A stretch of DNA of 64,000 nt, taken from contig QNQO01005892.1 of assembly GCA_003290165.1 (NCBI GenBank), forward strand, positions 372,001 through 436,000, in the 5' to 3' direction. The position numbers and the translations under genes are program-made. Origin of the DNA: Berberis thunbergii (lineage: Eukaryota; Streptophyta; Magnoliopsida; Ranunculales; Berberidaceae). The notes under the pieces were generated by a model, which saw only the letters and a list, made by a program, of their open reading frames with translations, was not told the origin of the DNA and did not search any database. Positions 1-11,007 of this stretch are shown here, one piece after another. The stretch's first letter is position 1, and the number at the start of each line of letters is the position of its first letter.

Positions 1-1
1 A

Positions 2-139
2 TTCCTATGGGTTTGATACATTATTAGCATATTTGATTTATTGCTAAACTCCACTTTTGAACACCCAAACTTGAGAATGTAAAAAATGGGGTATAACAAT
101 AAATCAAATATGCCAATAGTGTATCAACACATAGGAATT
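2..139. repeat. Hairpin of unit 1
   Basis: The left arm starts TTCCTATGGGTTTGATACA and the right arm is its near-complement, ending in CCTATGTGTTGATAC read in reverse. Arms are about 55 bp, with a loop around 'gaacacccaaacttgag'. Confidence 0.8.
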
Positions 140-340
140 GAAAAATATGAAAAAAAAAAGTTCATATTCAAAATTTTGAAAAAATAGACATAGTCTGATT
201 TCTGTCCAAGCGCAGTAGTCGCTACGAGGAGAACATACTTCCTCACAGAAACCACTGTGTTTAGACAGAGATCCAAACTCTATCCAAATTTTGGATTTTT
301 TGTATTTGAAGTTTTTTTTTTTTTTTTTTCATTTTTTCTA

Positions 341-479
341 TTCCTATGGGATTGATACACTATTGGCATATTTGATTTATTGTTAAACCCCACTTTTGAA
401 CACCCAAACATGAGAAAATAAAAAATGGGGTAAAACAATAAATCAAATATGACTATAGTGTAACAAACCCATAGGAATT
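341..479. repeat. Hairpin of unit 2
   Basis: Same inverted repeat as unit 1, with arms of about 55 bp. It starts TTCCTATGGGATTGATACAC and closes with CCCATAGGAA. A few arm mismatches remain, for example 'ttggcat' opposite 'gactata'. Confidence 0.8.
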
Positions 480-664
480 GAAAAAAAATTCATAATAAAA
501 AATTTGAAAAAATGGACAATGTCTGATTTATGTCCAAACACAGCGGTTGTTGCAAAGGGAACATAATTTCTCGCAGAAACGCTGTGTTTGGACAAATATC
601 CAGACTCTGTCCAAAATTTGGATTTTTTGTATTTGAAGTTTTTTTCCTTCATTTTTTTTTTCAA

Positions 665-804
665 ATCCTATGAGGTTGATACACTATTGGCTTATTTGAT
701 TTATTGCTAAACCTCGCTTTTGAAAATCTAAACTTGAGAAGGTAAAAAAATGGGGTATAACAATAAATCAAATATGCCAATAGTGTACCAAACCCATAGG
801 AATT
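665..804. repeat. Hairpin of unit 3
   Basis: Same inverted repeat. The left arm is slightly diverged (TCCTATGAGGTTGATACAC) and the right arm is close to the others (CCAATAGTGTACCAAACCCA). Confidence 0.8.
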
Positions 805-840
805 GAAAAACATTTCATATTCAAAAATTCCAAAATATGT

Positions 841-1555
841 ATAGAGTCTGGATCTTTGTCCAAACGCATCGGTCTCTGTACCTTTTTTTTAAACTATTCT
901 CGCATTGGTCGTGACGATCCCTATTTTGTTAGTCGCAGTAGCCACTGCGTTTCATGTCAATCCATGTTGAAAATTTTCAGGACTCAATTGCGAGATCCCT
1001 TGCGACCTAGTTTGCTATAATCGCAACGATCGTCGCGATATTGTTGAAATTATTCACAGTAGCTCGTGCATTTAGTGTCTGAAACTTTTTTGACTGTAGA
1101 AATTTTAGACTTTGAAATTTATTCTGAATTTTTGCAACCTGAAATTTTTGCTCATGTTTATGTTACTATACATTTACTTTTACCCATTACCATTATATAA
1201 ATAAAACAACTCATCGATTCATAAAATACAAACGCAATACAAATCTTCATGAAACGTAAAAAATAATTTGTCGATGTTTAATGATAAAAAAGATACAAGT
1301 CAATACTACAAAAAAGTTGACTTCTCTTACAATTTGATCATCGTATGTATAAAAAAAGTTATTTACAAATGAACAAAAAGTTACAAAATGTGCTTCAATC
1401 ATCAAGTACAACAACCATTTCCAACTTCTTCTTTGCTTTTGATGCATTGTATTTGTTAACCATCACATCACCTATTTGCAGTTGGGTTTCAAATGAAGTC
1501 TTCCATATGAAGCAAGATTGAGTCGATACTATCCGAGGCAGAGGTATTGTTGGTG
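841..1555. other. No gene seen; degenerate flank of the hairpin array
   Basis: The first ~200 bp keep CGCA-rich motifs like those of the array spacers (for example cgcattggtcgtgacgat and cgcagtagccactgcg). The rest is AT-rich and holds no supported ORF. The part after ~1400 may still be decayed 3' sequence of the minus-strand transposase described next. Confidence 0.4.
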
Positions 1556-1945
1556 TCATATGAAGCAAGGCAAAGTGTTACTTTGATGAAGGTGTGCCAT
1601 GAAACATATACGTATATTGTTCAAGTTTGACTGCCGCGAAAAATATAGAAAACATGTATTGTTTTTATTCCCATAACACACAAAAACACCACTATAACGG
1701 TTGGCCGCCAAATCTAACATATCCAGTTCAATCAAACCATTTTTCATCGGAATGCGTACAGTGCCTTCGGAAATTGTAAGAGCATATTTCACAAACTTCA
1801 CCCTTCTGTCATTCCACATTCGAACCCAAAAGTCATGGTTATCTTCAAGTTCTAATAGTAGCTCATGTCTCATTTGCCTCCAACCAATGTTCTCGCCGTA
1901 ACCTAAGAAGTTGACTATGCATCTGATCTACAATTGCCATCGGGG
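1556..1945 (-). pseudogene. OTU-like cysteine protease domain at the C-terminus of a MULE protein
   Basis: Read on the minus strand, a D-G-N-C motif (about 1930-1945) is followed, after a frame change and stops, by L-G-Y-G-E and then an ORF starting MRHELLLELEDNHDFWVRMW. It continues with D-M-L-D-L-A-A-N-R-Y and a stretch like C-F-L-Y-F. In OTU proteases the D-G-N-C cysteine is the nucleophile and the later A-N-R-Y/strand region is typical of the plant OTU-like family found in some MULE/FAR1-type proteins. The domain follows the transposase in the same orientation, so it is probably the C-terminal part of one decayed protein. The catalytic His is not clearly recognisable. Stops and at least one frameshift mark it as a pseudogene. 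Confidence 0.6.
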
Positions 1946-2329
1946 TGTACATTCTGAATTGCCACCGCGGAATTTGCTTCATATACATAGATTTCAACTT
2001 TGTTGCCTTATCTTTTTACTTAGAAACACTAGCTTGACTTCTAAGCTCGTCTTGTTTCTTCGCGTACTAATGACTAGAGGGGTCCCTTTTTGTAGACTTC
2101 TCATGCTTAGACAACTTCTTCTTTTTAGGTCACCCCTTGCCCTTTACAGATTCAGTTTGTTCAATCATGACACATTAATCAGTGCAGCTTCATTTTCAAC
2201 ACCAACTGCTGATCATGAGTGGATTGTAAGAACTTCTGCTTGACCGCGTCTAGCACTGGATCTATAATCACTTCCGCACTGCATGAATAGGTGTTTTTCC
2301 AAGTTGCATCTAGTGCTTGTGTAACATAG

Positions 2330-3652
2330 ACAGTGGAAGTTGACCATTGAGAGTGAAATATTGGGCCATTTCATGAGTACAAGGCAATCCATGAGTGATT
2401 CTCAGCACACATAGATACTTCATTGGGTCGACGCCCACAAATTCAACATAGGACCTACCAATTTGATATAGCATCAAATCAAAAGCCTTATGAGATACGA
2501 ACCCATGAAGTTTTCCAAATAGTGAAACAATGTGCTATTTCTTAACCTTCGTGATACTTTTTCAGAAGGACATTTCAATATCTACAAGTTGGCCTTGGAT
2601 CATGTCATGCATTTTCCTCCATACATTATGAAATGTTCGATGAGAATTCTCCAACATTTTTTTCAACCTAGAGTGTGTGCCTTCAACGCAACCGGTTGTT
2701 CGTTGGCCAAAATGCATGATAATGTCGGTCCATGCATTAACAAATAACTCTTTATGTGGATACCAAATAGTCCGCATATACTCCAAACACTTGGGATGTG
2801 ATGCTCATCTTCTTTCGAATTCAATAAAGCCCTAGTCCCGTTTTTATTCTATAGTTGATCTATACAAGTCCAAGAAAGATTCAATAAATTTCAGCCATTC
2901 TTTATTTTCTTCAAAAAAAATTTCAATTATTTTCCAAATTTGTATATATGTGCCACCGGCACAACAACCTCCTTGCTTATGAAAAGACTCGCTTAATGAT
3001 TTTTATCAACACAAGCTCTCTGTCTGTCACAAACACCGTTGGCAAGTTTTCTGGTTCAAACAGTCCTAGTTGCTTTTCTAATGTCCAGGTGTATGATTGT
3101 TTGGTTTCAAACGAAATAAAAATACAACCAACATTGAAAGTCATGTCGGTTGACGTCACATCTACAACCTGAAATAGGGGCATCCCATAGCGATTGGTTT
3201 TGTAGGTGCAATCCATAAGCATCACAGTTGGAAAACACTTAGCTAGTTGAATTGACTCGGGATGACACTAAAAAATATTTGTGACTGTATTTTGATCGTT
3301 TACTCTATGCCACTCAATGTAACCATTCTTGCTCAACAAGTGCATTGTGGCATGGAAAGTTGTCATGCCTTTAAGTTGGACTCTCTTTCGGTGTTGAATG
3401 ACATTGTAAACAGTCTTCAAATATGACACGTTGTTTGGGAACATCTCTTTCAAATATGCCTTTAAGTGCATTATGCAAATAAGCCATGTTATCCTCATTC
3501 AGTCTCCCAGCAAAGGAATGACCAAAAAGAGATTTTGATCGTGGATGATTTTGGATTCTACATGTCACTTGCAACTTCCAATGATCATTACCTTGCCCAC
3601 AACTTCTTTGAACTTGTAGACCGACCAACCTCCACTTTTTTCTTTTGAACAT
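2330..3652 (-). pseudogene. Mutator-like (MULE/FAR1-type) transposase, decayed
   Basis: Minus-strand pieces follow the family order. The FAR1-type DNA-binding part lies at 3652-3500, with C-R-I-Q-N-H and S-L-F-G-H-S-F-A-G-R-L. A helical linker with Y-I-E-W-H-R-V-N-D follows at 3498-3268. The MULE catalytic region starts near 3225 with L-M-D-C-T-Y-K-T-N-R-Y and contains V-F-V-T-D-R-E, the usual positions of two catalytic acidic residues. A later block at 2786-2562 has N-A-W-T-D-I-I-M-H-F-G and the E-x-x-H-S-x-L-K pattern. A SWIM zinc-finger core, C-x-L-R-I-T-H-G-L-P-C-T-H-E, is readable around 2340-2400. Normally this is one protein of roughly 700-900 residues. Here frames change and stops interrupt it, so it is inactive. 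I did not find convincing terminal inverted repeats. Confidence 0.8.
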
Positions 3653-4846
3653 TCTTCATCCTCCCTCCCCTCTCATATCCCAAGTGGAGCCTTCCATTGC
3701 ATCTACTATTAGGAGGTTCCAATTTTGTGATAATTAGAACAATGTTATTCTCTCTACTAATAACTTGACACCAAGATAATAAGGATGACTTTGATGCGAA
3801 TACCTACAAATAAAATAATGCATACTGACGTTGGGAACACTAATCAATCAACTTGTGATACAAGATTAAATAATGTAATGCATACGAAAATTAACCTTAC
3901 ATATTCCATCATAAATAAGTAGCCATCATCAACTACTTCTTTTAGTGCTTGATCATCATTGGCTTCGACATCATCATCCTTCTACATTAAGTAAATAAAA
4001 ATATTTTTTATTTTAGTCATATATTAAGTATGGTAATAAATAAAATCATTAATGACAAAGTTTACCTTTAGAAGGTTTGTCTATTCCAAATATGCTTTAA
4101 GTTCCTCCGGATTTGTAAACAAAGTATCTTGAAATCTAAGAGATCGGAAATGGAATTTTGTGCATGGAATAACAACAATCATCAACAACAACAACTACAA
4201 CGATCAAACTAACTCTACAAATAAGCAAATTTTAGGATTCAAATATTAACAACTAACCCTAAAAATAACAAAGTTGCTTCAAATAAACCAAAAAGAAAAA
4301 TAAACATGATATTACAATAATGATACAAAATAAAAATGCCCATGCAAGCTCATCTCAAGTTGAGAGTGTACCTTGAGTGGAGTGAGTCGTTCTTTGTCTT
4401 GAAAATGTTCATCTTCTTTGTTGACACCTATAAATGGATTGTAATGCTGACTCGAAACTGCAACATTATCATGTTCAAACCTACCAACCTCACTTTCACC
4501 GAACTCATCCATTTCTATATACAAACTTCACAAACACCCTAACAAAGGAAAATGAACAGAGAGACAAGACAACAAGACAAGAAAGAGAGAGAAATGTCGG
4601 TATTGGGATAGAGAAAAAAGACCATGAATGGAAGACAACTTTGATGGAAAATGAAGGAGGGTGGAAGAGGTGTTTTCTCACGAGAGAGAGCAAAATAAGC
4701 AGCAGAGAGGTGAGACGGAGGATGAAGACGAGTAAGAGAGGGAAACGGAGGCTAAAGACAATGGCCGGCGGTTTGCCCTTCAGAAAAAAAAAGTGATGGT
4801 GGTGTCCATCAGGAGAAGTGGTGTGTTATTTAGCAGGGGCCTAATA
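3653..4846. other. Non-coding, possible 5' region of the MULE
   Basis: The region is AT-rich and lies upstream of the minus-strand transposase. A 70-codon minus-strand frame at 4524-4312 (starts MYIEMDEFGESEVGRF) could be an N-terminal exon, because acidic leaders are common in this family. It has no recognisable domain. Sequence from 4550 to 4800 is purine-rich (GAGAGACAAGACAAC-like), resembling a transcribed leader of a minus-strand gene. Confidence 0.3.
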
Positions 4847-5066
4847 AATTATTATTATTATGGTTGGTTTTCTACCCTCTCCCCCTCCTACCCCGCCATC
4901 CCTATCTCTCTCTCCTTCAGAGAAACAAGATTCAAACCTACAACTCTGCCATCTCTCAACTTTTTTGTTTTTTGAGCCCTTAACCCCTCTCACCCCAGCT
5001 GCTGTCGGCTGGGTTCGACTCTGTGACTTTGTGATACCATCCGTCACTGCTCAACCACTGAACCAT
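4847..5066 (-). mobile_element. tRNA-derived SINE
   Basis: On the minus strand the 5' end reads GATGGTTCAGTGGTTGAGC, a good RNA polymerase III A box. About 45 bases later GAGTCGAACCC matches a B box (plus-strand 5011-5021). A tRNA-unrelated body of ~150 bp follows and ends in an (ATAATA)n-type tail at 4847-4862. Length (~220 bp), box spacing and simple-repeat tail fit plant SINEs. I could not define a target-site duplication. Confidence 0.6.
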
Positions 5067-5111
5067 CATACTTTTGGTGCTATCTCTCAACTTAATTTAA
5101 CTTGACATTAT

Positions 5112-5127
5112 CACTGCAACACAAATG
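5112..5127 (+). repeat. CACTA-like terminal motif
   Basis: CACTGCAACACAAATG matches, with one mismatch, the reverse complement of the motif ending at 63007 (CACTACAACACAAATG). It is oriented as a left terminus. No element body or target duplication was established. Confidence 0.3.
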
Positions 5128-6649
5128 ATTATCATAACATTTTATGATAGCAAAAATTTCCTTGTTGCTTTAAAGACATGTCAATAATGGCATTGGGTCC
5201 ACTAATGCTGTTGTATTGGGTCCACTAATGAAGTTGTACTTGTATTTTCAGAAATGGATTAGCGTGTATGTTAAATAACAACACTATTGATCCGTACTCT
5301 CTATTTTGGAAAACAGCTTTGTCTAAAATCGTCGAATCTAGAAAGAAAAAAGCAAGTTTGGCCCACTCTCTCCAAAATGCATTCGTGCGCTAAATTTTCC
5401 CTCATGATAGCTTGTGAATATTTTTAAACCCACCCCTAGTTCACTTCTCACCTTCAGGGCAGTTTGATTGCTTGAAAAATAGACATGACAATTGAAACCA
5501 TTTTCATGAAATTGATTCTGAAGTCTCCCCTCGAACTTGGTTTCTCATGAGTATTGAGAAAATAGTCTTACAAAGAATTAATTTTCTATTAATAAATAAA
5601 CAACAAACAATGAAAATCTGAGTAACAAAATAAATTGAATCCATTTCCCCAAGAAAAGTGGCTAAAATAGACCCTTCAAATTTTTATTTTTTTACAGAGA
5701 AAACCAAAACAAGCTACTGAAACCCCTTTCAATATTTCTCCAAAGGACATGCAATGACCCACATCAAGATGAAGCAGGTGTTATCCAAAACTTTGAATCA
5801 AAGCAGCCTGTTCTCTGTTCACAAATTTATTTGGTGTACCTTTCTCTAATACTTCACTAGTTTCCACGAGTAGCAAGGGTTCTAGCTAGATCTGCAATAT
5901 TTGCCTAAATTCATCTTATCTTTAAATCCATCAATCACCTTCAATTAGTCAAACCCGAACAAAAATCAAATTACGGCTATCAATTAGGTAAGCAGTTTGT
6001 CATAGATTTGCTACGCAAAATCCTACTTTATTTGCACATTTGCTTTACTCAAACCGAAAATATCTTTCTCTAAAACCCCTTTTACATATCTCTATTTTGC
6101 ACAAGCTCAGAAATACCACTCTCCAAGTTCGGAAATACCACTCTCTAAGCCCTTCGTCTTAAGGCCTGAGGTTAGAAATCTACTTTACCTAAATCCTAGT
6201 GAGGTTGTTTTTCCTTGGTAATTTTCTGATTTGTATTTTAAACCCGTGGCTTAGTTTGTGTTTGTTTTGTTGTTGTTGTTGGTATTATGATAACTTACTT
6301 TGTTCAAGGGATAAATTGCAGGTTTGATTAATGGAGTTGGTTACACAGGGACACATGTAGCTACAAGTGGGAAATCTTAGAATGCACAAAAACATGGCTC
6401 GATTAAGGGCCACAAAGTGGAATAGACCGTTCGTTTTTTTATTTTTTATATTTTTTATATTTGTGTCCTCTGCTGAATTAGAGCATGGGAAAATTGATCA
6501 ACCAATTCAGTAATGCAAACAGAGACACTAGATATAGTTATTAGAAATTTCTTATTTAGCCTAGTTTTAAGGTATTTACCATAACTTCACAACGCCAATG
6601 CCAAGCAACATGTAATTTCTTGTCACCAGAATATGACAGGACCACACAG
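5128..6649. other. No gene seen
   Basis: AT-rich intergenic DNA. No ORF with recognisable family features on either strand. A (GTT)n tract lies near 6262-6280. Confidence 0.5.
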
Positions 6650-8000
6650 ATTTGTTAGTTTAATGACGTTGATCAGTTAAAAATTATTAAATAGACTAAA
6701 ATAACCCACTCCAAATGTAATGCATCCAATGTCTTTGTTTTTAATTGGTAATTTCATGGATGATGAAATCTACACTTAAACCTCTTTGTTCCCGTGACAA
6801 AATTGTATGTGTTCTATTTGTCTTTTCTTTAAATAAGGTTTGATGTCCTGTGACAAGGAATCTACATAGTTTATTCATGGATTTCACTGCAATACTCAAG
6901 TTCCAATGTCTGTTACTGTGAAAAAGTCAACACACTCTCTCATGTACGAGTTAGGTTCCAGTTTTGAGTGAGGCTGGGAAAAACCAGGCTTTATAATCAG
7001 GATGATGTGACATCATTAGAGGAGTTTTTACAACCTCGAGATATACATAAACACTTTGGAGATTTCATCATTCTTTTAAGATCACGCCATGTCACCATGG
7101 TTACAAAACCTGATTGTAAAAACATGGTTTCTTAGCATTTTCGCCTAGTTTTAGCTTCTTATTGAAGTCATAGAAAATTTATTCACAACCACTGTAGATT
7201 GGGATTATGGATTAAATATAAAGAGGTTTTTGAACTTAAACAATGCTTTGATTTTTACTATTGTTATCAAACTAACTAACATGCAGTATAAGTATGACTA
7301 ACAATAGAGTTGGTTATTAATCATTGGGCTCCTGGATAGCATAATGATTTGCAAAATATAGTTGTTAGATAACCAGATTGATGAGATTCTTACATCCACT
7401 TCAGCTCAAATGCTCGAGGTTGAACAAACAATTCTTGATCTTTTGTTGGGGTTGGGAGACGGATTATTTGAAAATTGAAGAAAATGTGAGTTGCGCAGGG
7501 GAGTAGAATTGTGAAGAAAACTTTAGGTTGGTGAGATGAAGAGGGCAAAAATATTTTGAAATTGCACTTGGAAAATCCTACAACTATCCATTTGTCTATA
7601 CTATTTAGAATTTCATGTATTTTGGCCTTCACATGATTTAACGACTTTGTAAGTATCAACCCTTGTAATGGCATCATCCATCAACAAATCTCAACTCCGT
7701 AGAGTTGCTCACTATAGCAAGCTAACTTGAATTTTACCATGAGAGAAAAAGGACTTGAATATAAAATAAAAAATAGAGGAAAGAGAAGAGTCTTCATTTA
7801 CCAAGCTGACATTTTGAAAGGTTCTTTTGAACAAATTCTCTACTTGTGAGTTTCCCCACATTTTAACCATTCCAAGGGATTACCTAAGATTACCCATTAA
7901 AAACAAATCCATTGGATGCATTGCATTTGCATTTGAAGTGGGTTATTTTGGTCAATCAATAAATTTTAACCAGTCAACATCATTCAACTAACAAATTTAT
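6650..8000. mobile_element. Non-autonomous element with ~120-bp terminal inverted repeats
   Basis: Sequence from about 6651 to 6765 ('atttgttagtttaatgac' through 'ttgtttttaattgg') returns as its reverse complement at about 7890-8000 ('cattaaaaacaaat' through 'caactaacaaat'), with shared blocks such as ccattggatgcatt and gtgggttatttt. A ~1.3-kb unit with long TIRs and no ORF resembles a Mutator-type MITE or foldback element. No 9-bp target duplication was confirmed. Confidence 0.5.
6965..7133. repeat. Foldback nested in the long-TIR element
   Basis: 'aaaaccaggctttataatca' with 'gatgtgacat' is mirrored by 'atgtcaccatgg' with 'aacctgattgtaaaaacatg'. The imperfect arms span about 40 bp. It is MITE-like; the family is not assigned. 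Confidence 0.35.
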
Positions 8001-8050
8001 TAGAAAACGAGGGCTAGACTCAATTAAAATTAGTGCCAAATATTATTAGG

Positions 8051-8312
8051 TATAAATTTATGAGTGTCAACTCAAAAAAATCCTAGATTTTATAAACAAT
8101 GGTGAGAATGGAAGTCTCATAAATATGAGAATCACATACTTTGGGGGGACAAAAGAGTGTGATTCCTATATTCATGAGACTTTCATTCCCATCATTGATC
8201 ACAAAATCTAATGATGGATTGGTAAGCAAACCTCAAATTAACTTAGCATTAGGTGGTCCCCTCATAAATTCTCATGACATAAGATTTTATGTGACCAAAC
8301 ACACCCTAAAGT
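8051..8312. repeat. MITE-like foldback
   Basis: Positions 8102-8137 (agaatggaagtctcataaat) are the approximate reverse complement of 8158-8194 (tattcatgagactttcattc). Similarity extends outward through 'ctagattttataaacaatgg'. The right flank ends in 'gaccaaacacaccctaaag', a GGGTGTGTTTGGT-type end often seen in PIF/Harbinger MITEs. Limits are approximate. Confidence 0.4.
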
Positions 8313-9125
8313 TCATGATGGCAATCCTTGTAAGTTTAACATCCAACATAGTCTTTGCAGGCACACTAACTACTTTAACATTTGGTTGAAAATAGTCTAA
8401 CCATCTCTTTTGTGAAAAACATCTAATGATAGATGGAGTTCTATTTGCTAAGGTTGTGATGGAGTAGCATGTGTAGCCATTGGTATCCTAACACCAATTG
8501 TAAAATTAAGAAATTTCAGGTTTCTTGAAATGGTGATGGTAGTTACAGTGGGAATATCGATTCTGAAGTATATGGCATAAGTTTCTCCTATTATGTGACG
8601 TTTAATAATTTTGTGGTGTTATATGTAGGTAATATTGATGATAGATGGCGCCTCAAAAGTTGCATATATAAGCTAATATTGAAGATAGCTATGCATCACT
8701 GGGATGTAGAGTTGATTTGTTGTTTATGGCTTTTGAAAACATGGAACTTTCATGTATTCTTGTTGGAAGAAGGTTGAACCTTTATTTTGATGTATAATTC
8801 AAAATTCAACATTATATGTATAGTCTTTTTGTTCAATGTTATTGTGAGAACTACAAGATATATGTCAGATTTTATGTGCTACATACATCAATGTGCAACA
8901 GGGGCAAATTATAAATATAAAGATAATAGTAAATAAAAATTGAAAAAAAAAATCAATAGCATTATTTTCCAAGTGCTTGTTTACTAAACACAACGACACC
9001 AAATTTTTTTCAGTCACTTTTGATGAAGTTCGACCAATGGTTATGTAGCTCCAATTAGACATAAGCAAAACGTTATCAATTATGTTTAATAACATTGATT
9101 GAATGCTACAGTATGTTGACACCAT
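8313..9125. other. No gene seen
   Basis: AT-rich. Short frames exist on both strands but none shows a recognisable domain, codon bias or splice context. Confidence 0.45.
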
Positions 9126-9564
9126 AGCTGAGTATCTTGCTAGAGATCATTTTTTTGTTGAGAGACGTCCATATAGGAGAAATTCTCTACACGACTTATT
9201 CTCTGATATCTGCTAGAAATTCTTTCATTATGGAGTGTTGTCTATATAGAAGGGTTTTCATGCACGACTTACACTCTGATATTTGCTTCCTAGTGGGAGT
9301 CAATGTATTACTGGCCTACCTGTCTTAAGTCAAACTCCTAGATACTTGCATTATTAGGTTTTACGGGCACTGGGCTTGACCATATGACGTATGTGCTTAA
9401 TAAGGCGTCGCTGATTGGGTTCAACCTCCAAGACCCTGCCTCAGTGGGCTTTGTGTTACTGGGCTTGCCATGTGAAGCGCTTATCTAAGCCCGCTTTACT
9501 CTGTTGACGAGATCATCATGACATGTGTACATTGCGGATTACTGGACGGTATGGTGTATCATCA
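9126..9564 (-). repeat. 3' LTR of the Tat element, truncated
   Basis: About 440 bp align with 19115-19555 throughout; shared blocks include gggcttgaccatatgac and ggtgtatcatca. In element orientation it begins TGATGATACACC. The distal ~145 bp present in the partner LTR are missing at the left edge. Confidence 0.85.
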
Positions 9565-9578
9565 GCTACTCCCCCCGA
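9565..9578 (-). promoter_or_regulatory. Polypurine tract
   Basis: The minus strand reads TCGGGGGGAGTAGC immediately before the LTR start TGATGATACACC. This is the expected plus-strand DNA primer of an LTR retrotransposon. The homologous tract at 20263-20275 reads CTCGAGGGAGTAGC. Confidence 0.7.
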
Positions 9579-9839
9579 GTGGGTCAGCCTGCCGGTTCCC
9601 TAAGTCATTTCATAAGAGAATTGTAAAGTCGCGATGATTGAGTTTGAAAAGTTTTCCTCGAGCGACGCACGTCATTTATTGAGTATGTGATTGCTCGAAA
9701 ATGGCGTGAAGCCTCGCTTCTATGTAAGCTTTCTTCTCTGCAGAGAAGAGTTATTTACTTTTGATACTTTTCTTAAACTTCTTCTTGCTCTCTTGCTTCG
9801 CATTCTTGCTTATATTTTCGCAAGTGTAATCAAAAGTGT

Positions 9840-10389
9840 ACCTTCTTCTCTGGAGGATAAGGTTGAACTTAATTCTGATCAGGAGCTGTCCCTCGCTTGC
9901 TATGAGTTTTGTTTGGGATAGGTTGGTCGACGAACCTGGTTTGGTTAGTCTCAGGGATCAATACTGAATTCTTGAGGATCTGGAACTGGTCCCATTGGGT
10001 TATGGTCACTCCCCGCTGAGGCCTTTGGAAGGATTTATCGCCTTGCATAAGGGCATGTTTCAATTGAGACTCTGATTTTTCAAGTCCCAGAAGATATATG
10101 GCGCTTTCTGGCCTTGCATAAAGGCATGTTTCAATTCAAAACCTTGATTGTCGTTTTTATCAGGGCAAAGGATGTCGACCTTTGATTGACTCCGAAGGTG
10201 ATCCATCTGCTGACTTCCCCTAATTTGAACACTTATTACACCTACCAGCAGAATACGACAGTTTGTCTGGGTCCACTATCAGATGATTTCAAGTTCTTGT
10301 AGAAATATTATTTTTGGCTTCCTTGAACTCTCCGTATTTTCAGTTGGAAGGTCGTCCGCTCCGCAGAGGTTTCAAATTGGCTAACAGTA
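9840..10389 (+). pseudogene. Antisense ORF of the Tat element, exon 1 (decayed)
   Basis: Despite stops, the translation parallels the better preserved paralogue at 20524. Shared stretches include I-R-A-K-(D/E), L-L-T-S-P, L-(S/P)-D-D-F-K-F and a K-Y-Y-F motif. This resembles the plant 'putative gypsy-type transposon' N-terminal family, whose function is unknown. The segment ends at a good splice donor (ACA|GTAAGC, about 10387). The paralogue has the same exon end. The TRIM inserted a few bases inside the intron. Confidence 0.6.
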
Positions 10390-10397
10390 AGCATACT

Positions 10398-11007
10398 TGT
10401 GAGACCCTGAGTGGGCGAACCTGAGGTGAGGGTGAGGGTTGGAGCCCAACAGGCCCAATAGGTCGAGAGAGGTTGGACGAGCTACAAGGGAAATCATAGT
10501 CCCACATCGCCTGGGTAGGGGAGGAGGATGATCTTTATATGTGCGGGGTTAGCTCCCCATTGTATCGGCACATTTTAAAGCCGTGAGGCCGAATGGTGCC
10601 CAAAGCGGACAATATCGATACAGTGCGGGAGCGGGTCGTCACAGTTTGGTATCAGAGCCTGACCCAACCGAAAGTGTGTCACGTAGAGGTGGGCCATTGG
10701 GCAACGTGGACGTTGTGCCTGTGTGGCCAACGAGGACGTTGGGCCTTAAGGGGGTGGATTGTGAGACCCTGAGTGGGCAGACCTGAGGTGAGGGTGAGGG
10801 TTGGAGCCCAACATGCCCAATAGGCCGAGAGAGGTTGAACGAGCTACAAGGGGAATCATAGTCCCACATCACCTGGGTAGGGGAGGAGGATGATCCCTAT
10901 ATGTGAGGGGTCAGCTCCCCATTGTATCGACGCGTTTTAAAGTCATGAGGGCCAGATGGTAGCCCAAAGTGGACAGTATCGGTACAGTGCGGGAGGGGGT
11001 CGTCACA
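10398..11007 (+). mobile_element. TRIM (terminal-repeat retrotransposon in miniature)
   Basis: Two ~247-bp LTRs (10398-10643 and 10760-11007) begin TGTGAGACCCTGAGTGGG and end GGTCGTCACA. The internal part is only ~116 bp. It starts with a primer-binding site, TGGTATCAGAGC, complementary to initiator tRNA-Met, and ends with a purine tract, AAGGGGGTGGAT, just before LTR 2. Flanks are ATACT and ATATT, a 5-bp target duplication with one change. There is no coding capacity, as expected for TRIMs. I see no 5S-rRNA-like block, so I do not call it Cassandra. LTRs are about 90-95% alike by eye. Confidence 0.9.
10647..10658 (+). promoter_or_regulatory. Primer-binding site of the TRIM
   Basis: TGGTATCAGAGC, complementary to the 3' end of plant initiator tRNA-Met, lies 3 bases after LTR 1. 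Confidence 0.9.

Larger units (their letters stand above)
1..840. repeat. Tandem array of ~330-bp units, each with a long hairpin
   Basis: Three head-to-tail units are visible, with equivalent points at about 4, 343 and 667, so the period is 339 then 324 bp. Each unit has a ~140-bp inverted repeat followed by a ~190-bp spacer. The spacer carries a conserved 'gtctgattt.tgtccaa' stretch, a CGCAG-type motif and a T-rich run. Because spacers repeat along with hairpins, this is a tandem repeat rather than three independent MITE insertions. The array probably continues left of the window. No coding content is seen. Confidence 0.85.

Noticed and set aside
4434..4796. 120-codon plus-strand ORF
   Set aside because: Purine-rich low-complexity sequence opposite the probable MULE leader; composition explains the open frame.
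7390..7677. 95-codon minus-strand ORF
   Set aside because: No recognisable family; it lies inside the long-TIR element in AT-rich DNA.
10647..10658. TGGTATCAGAGC as a sign of an endogenous pararetrovirus
   Set aside because: It sits between two 247-bp LTRs with a purine tract and no virus-type coding region, so TRIM explains it fully.
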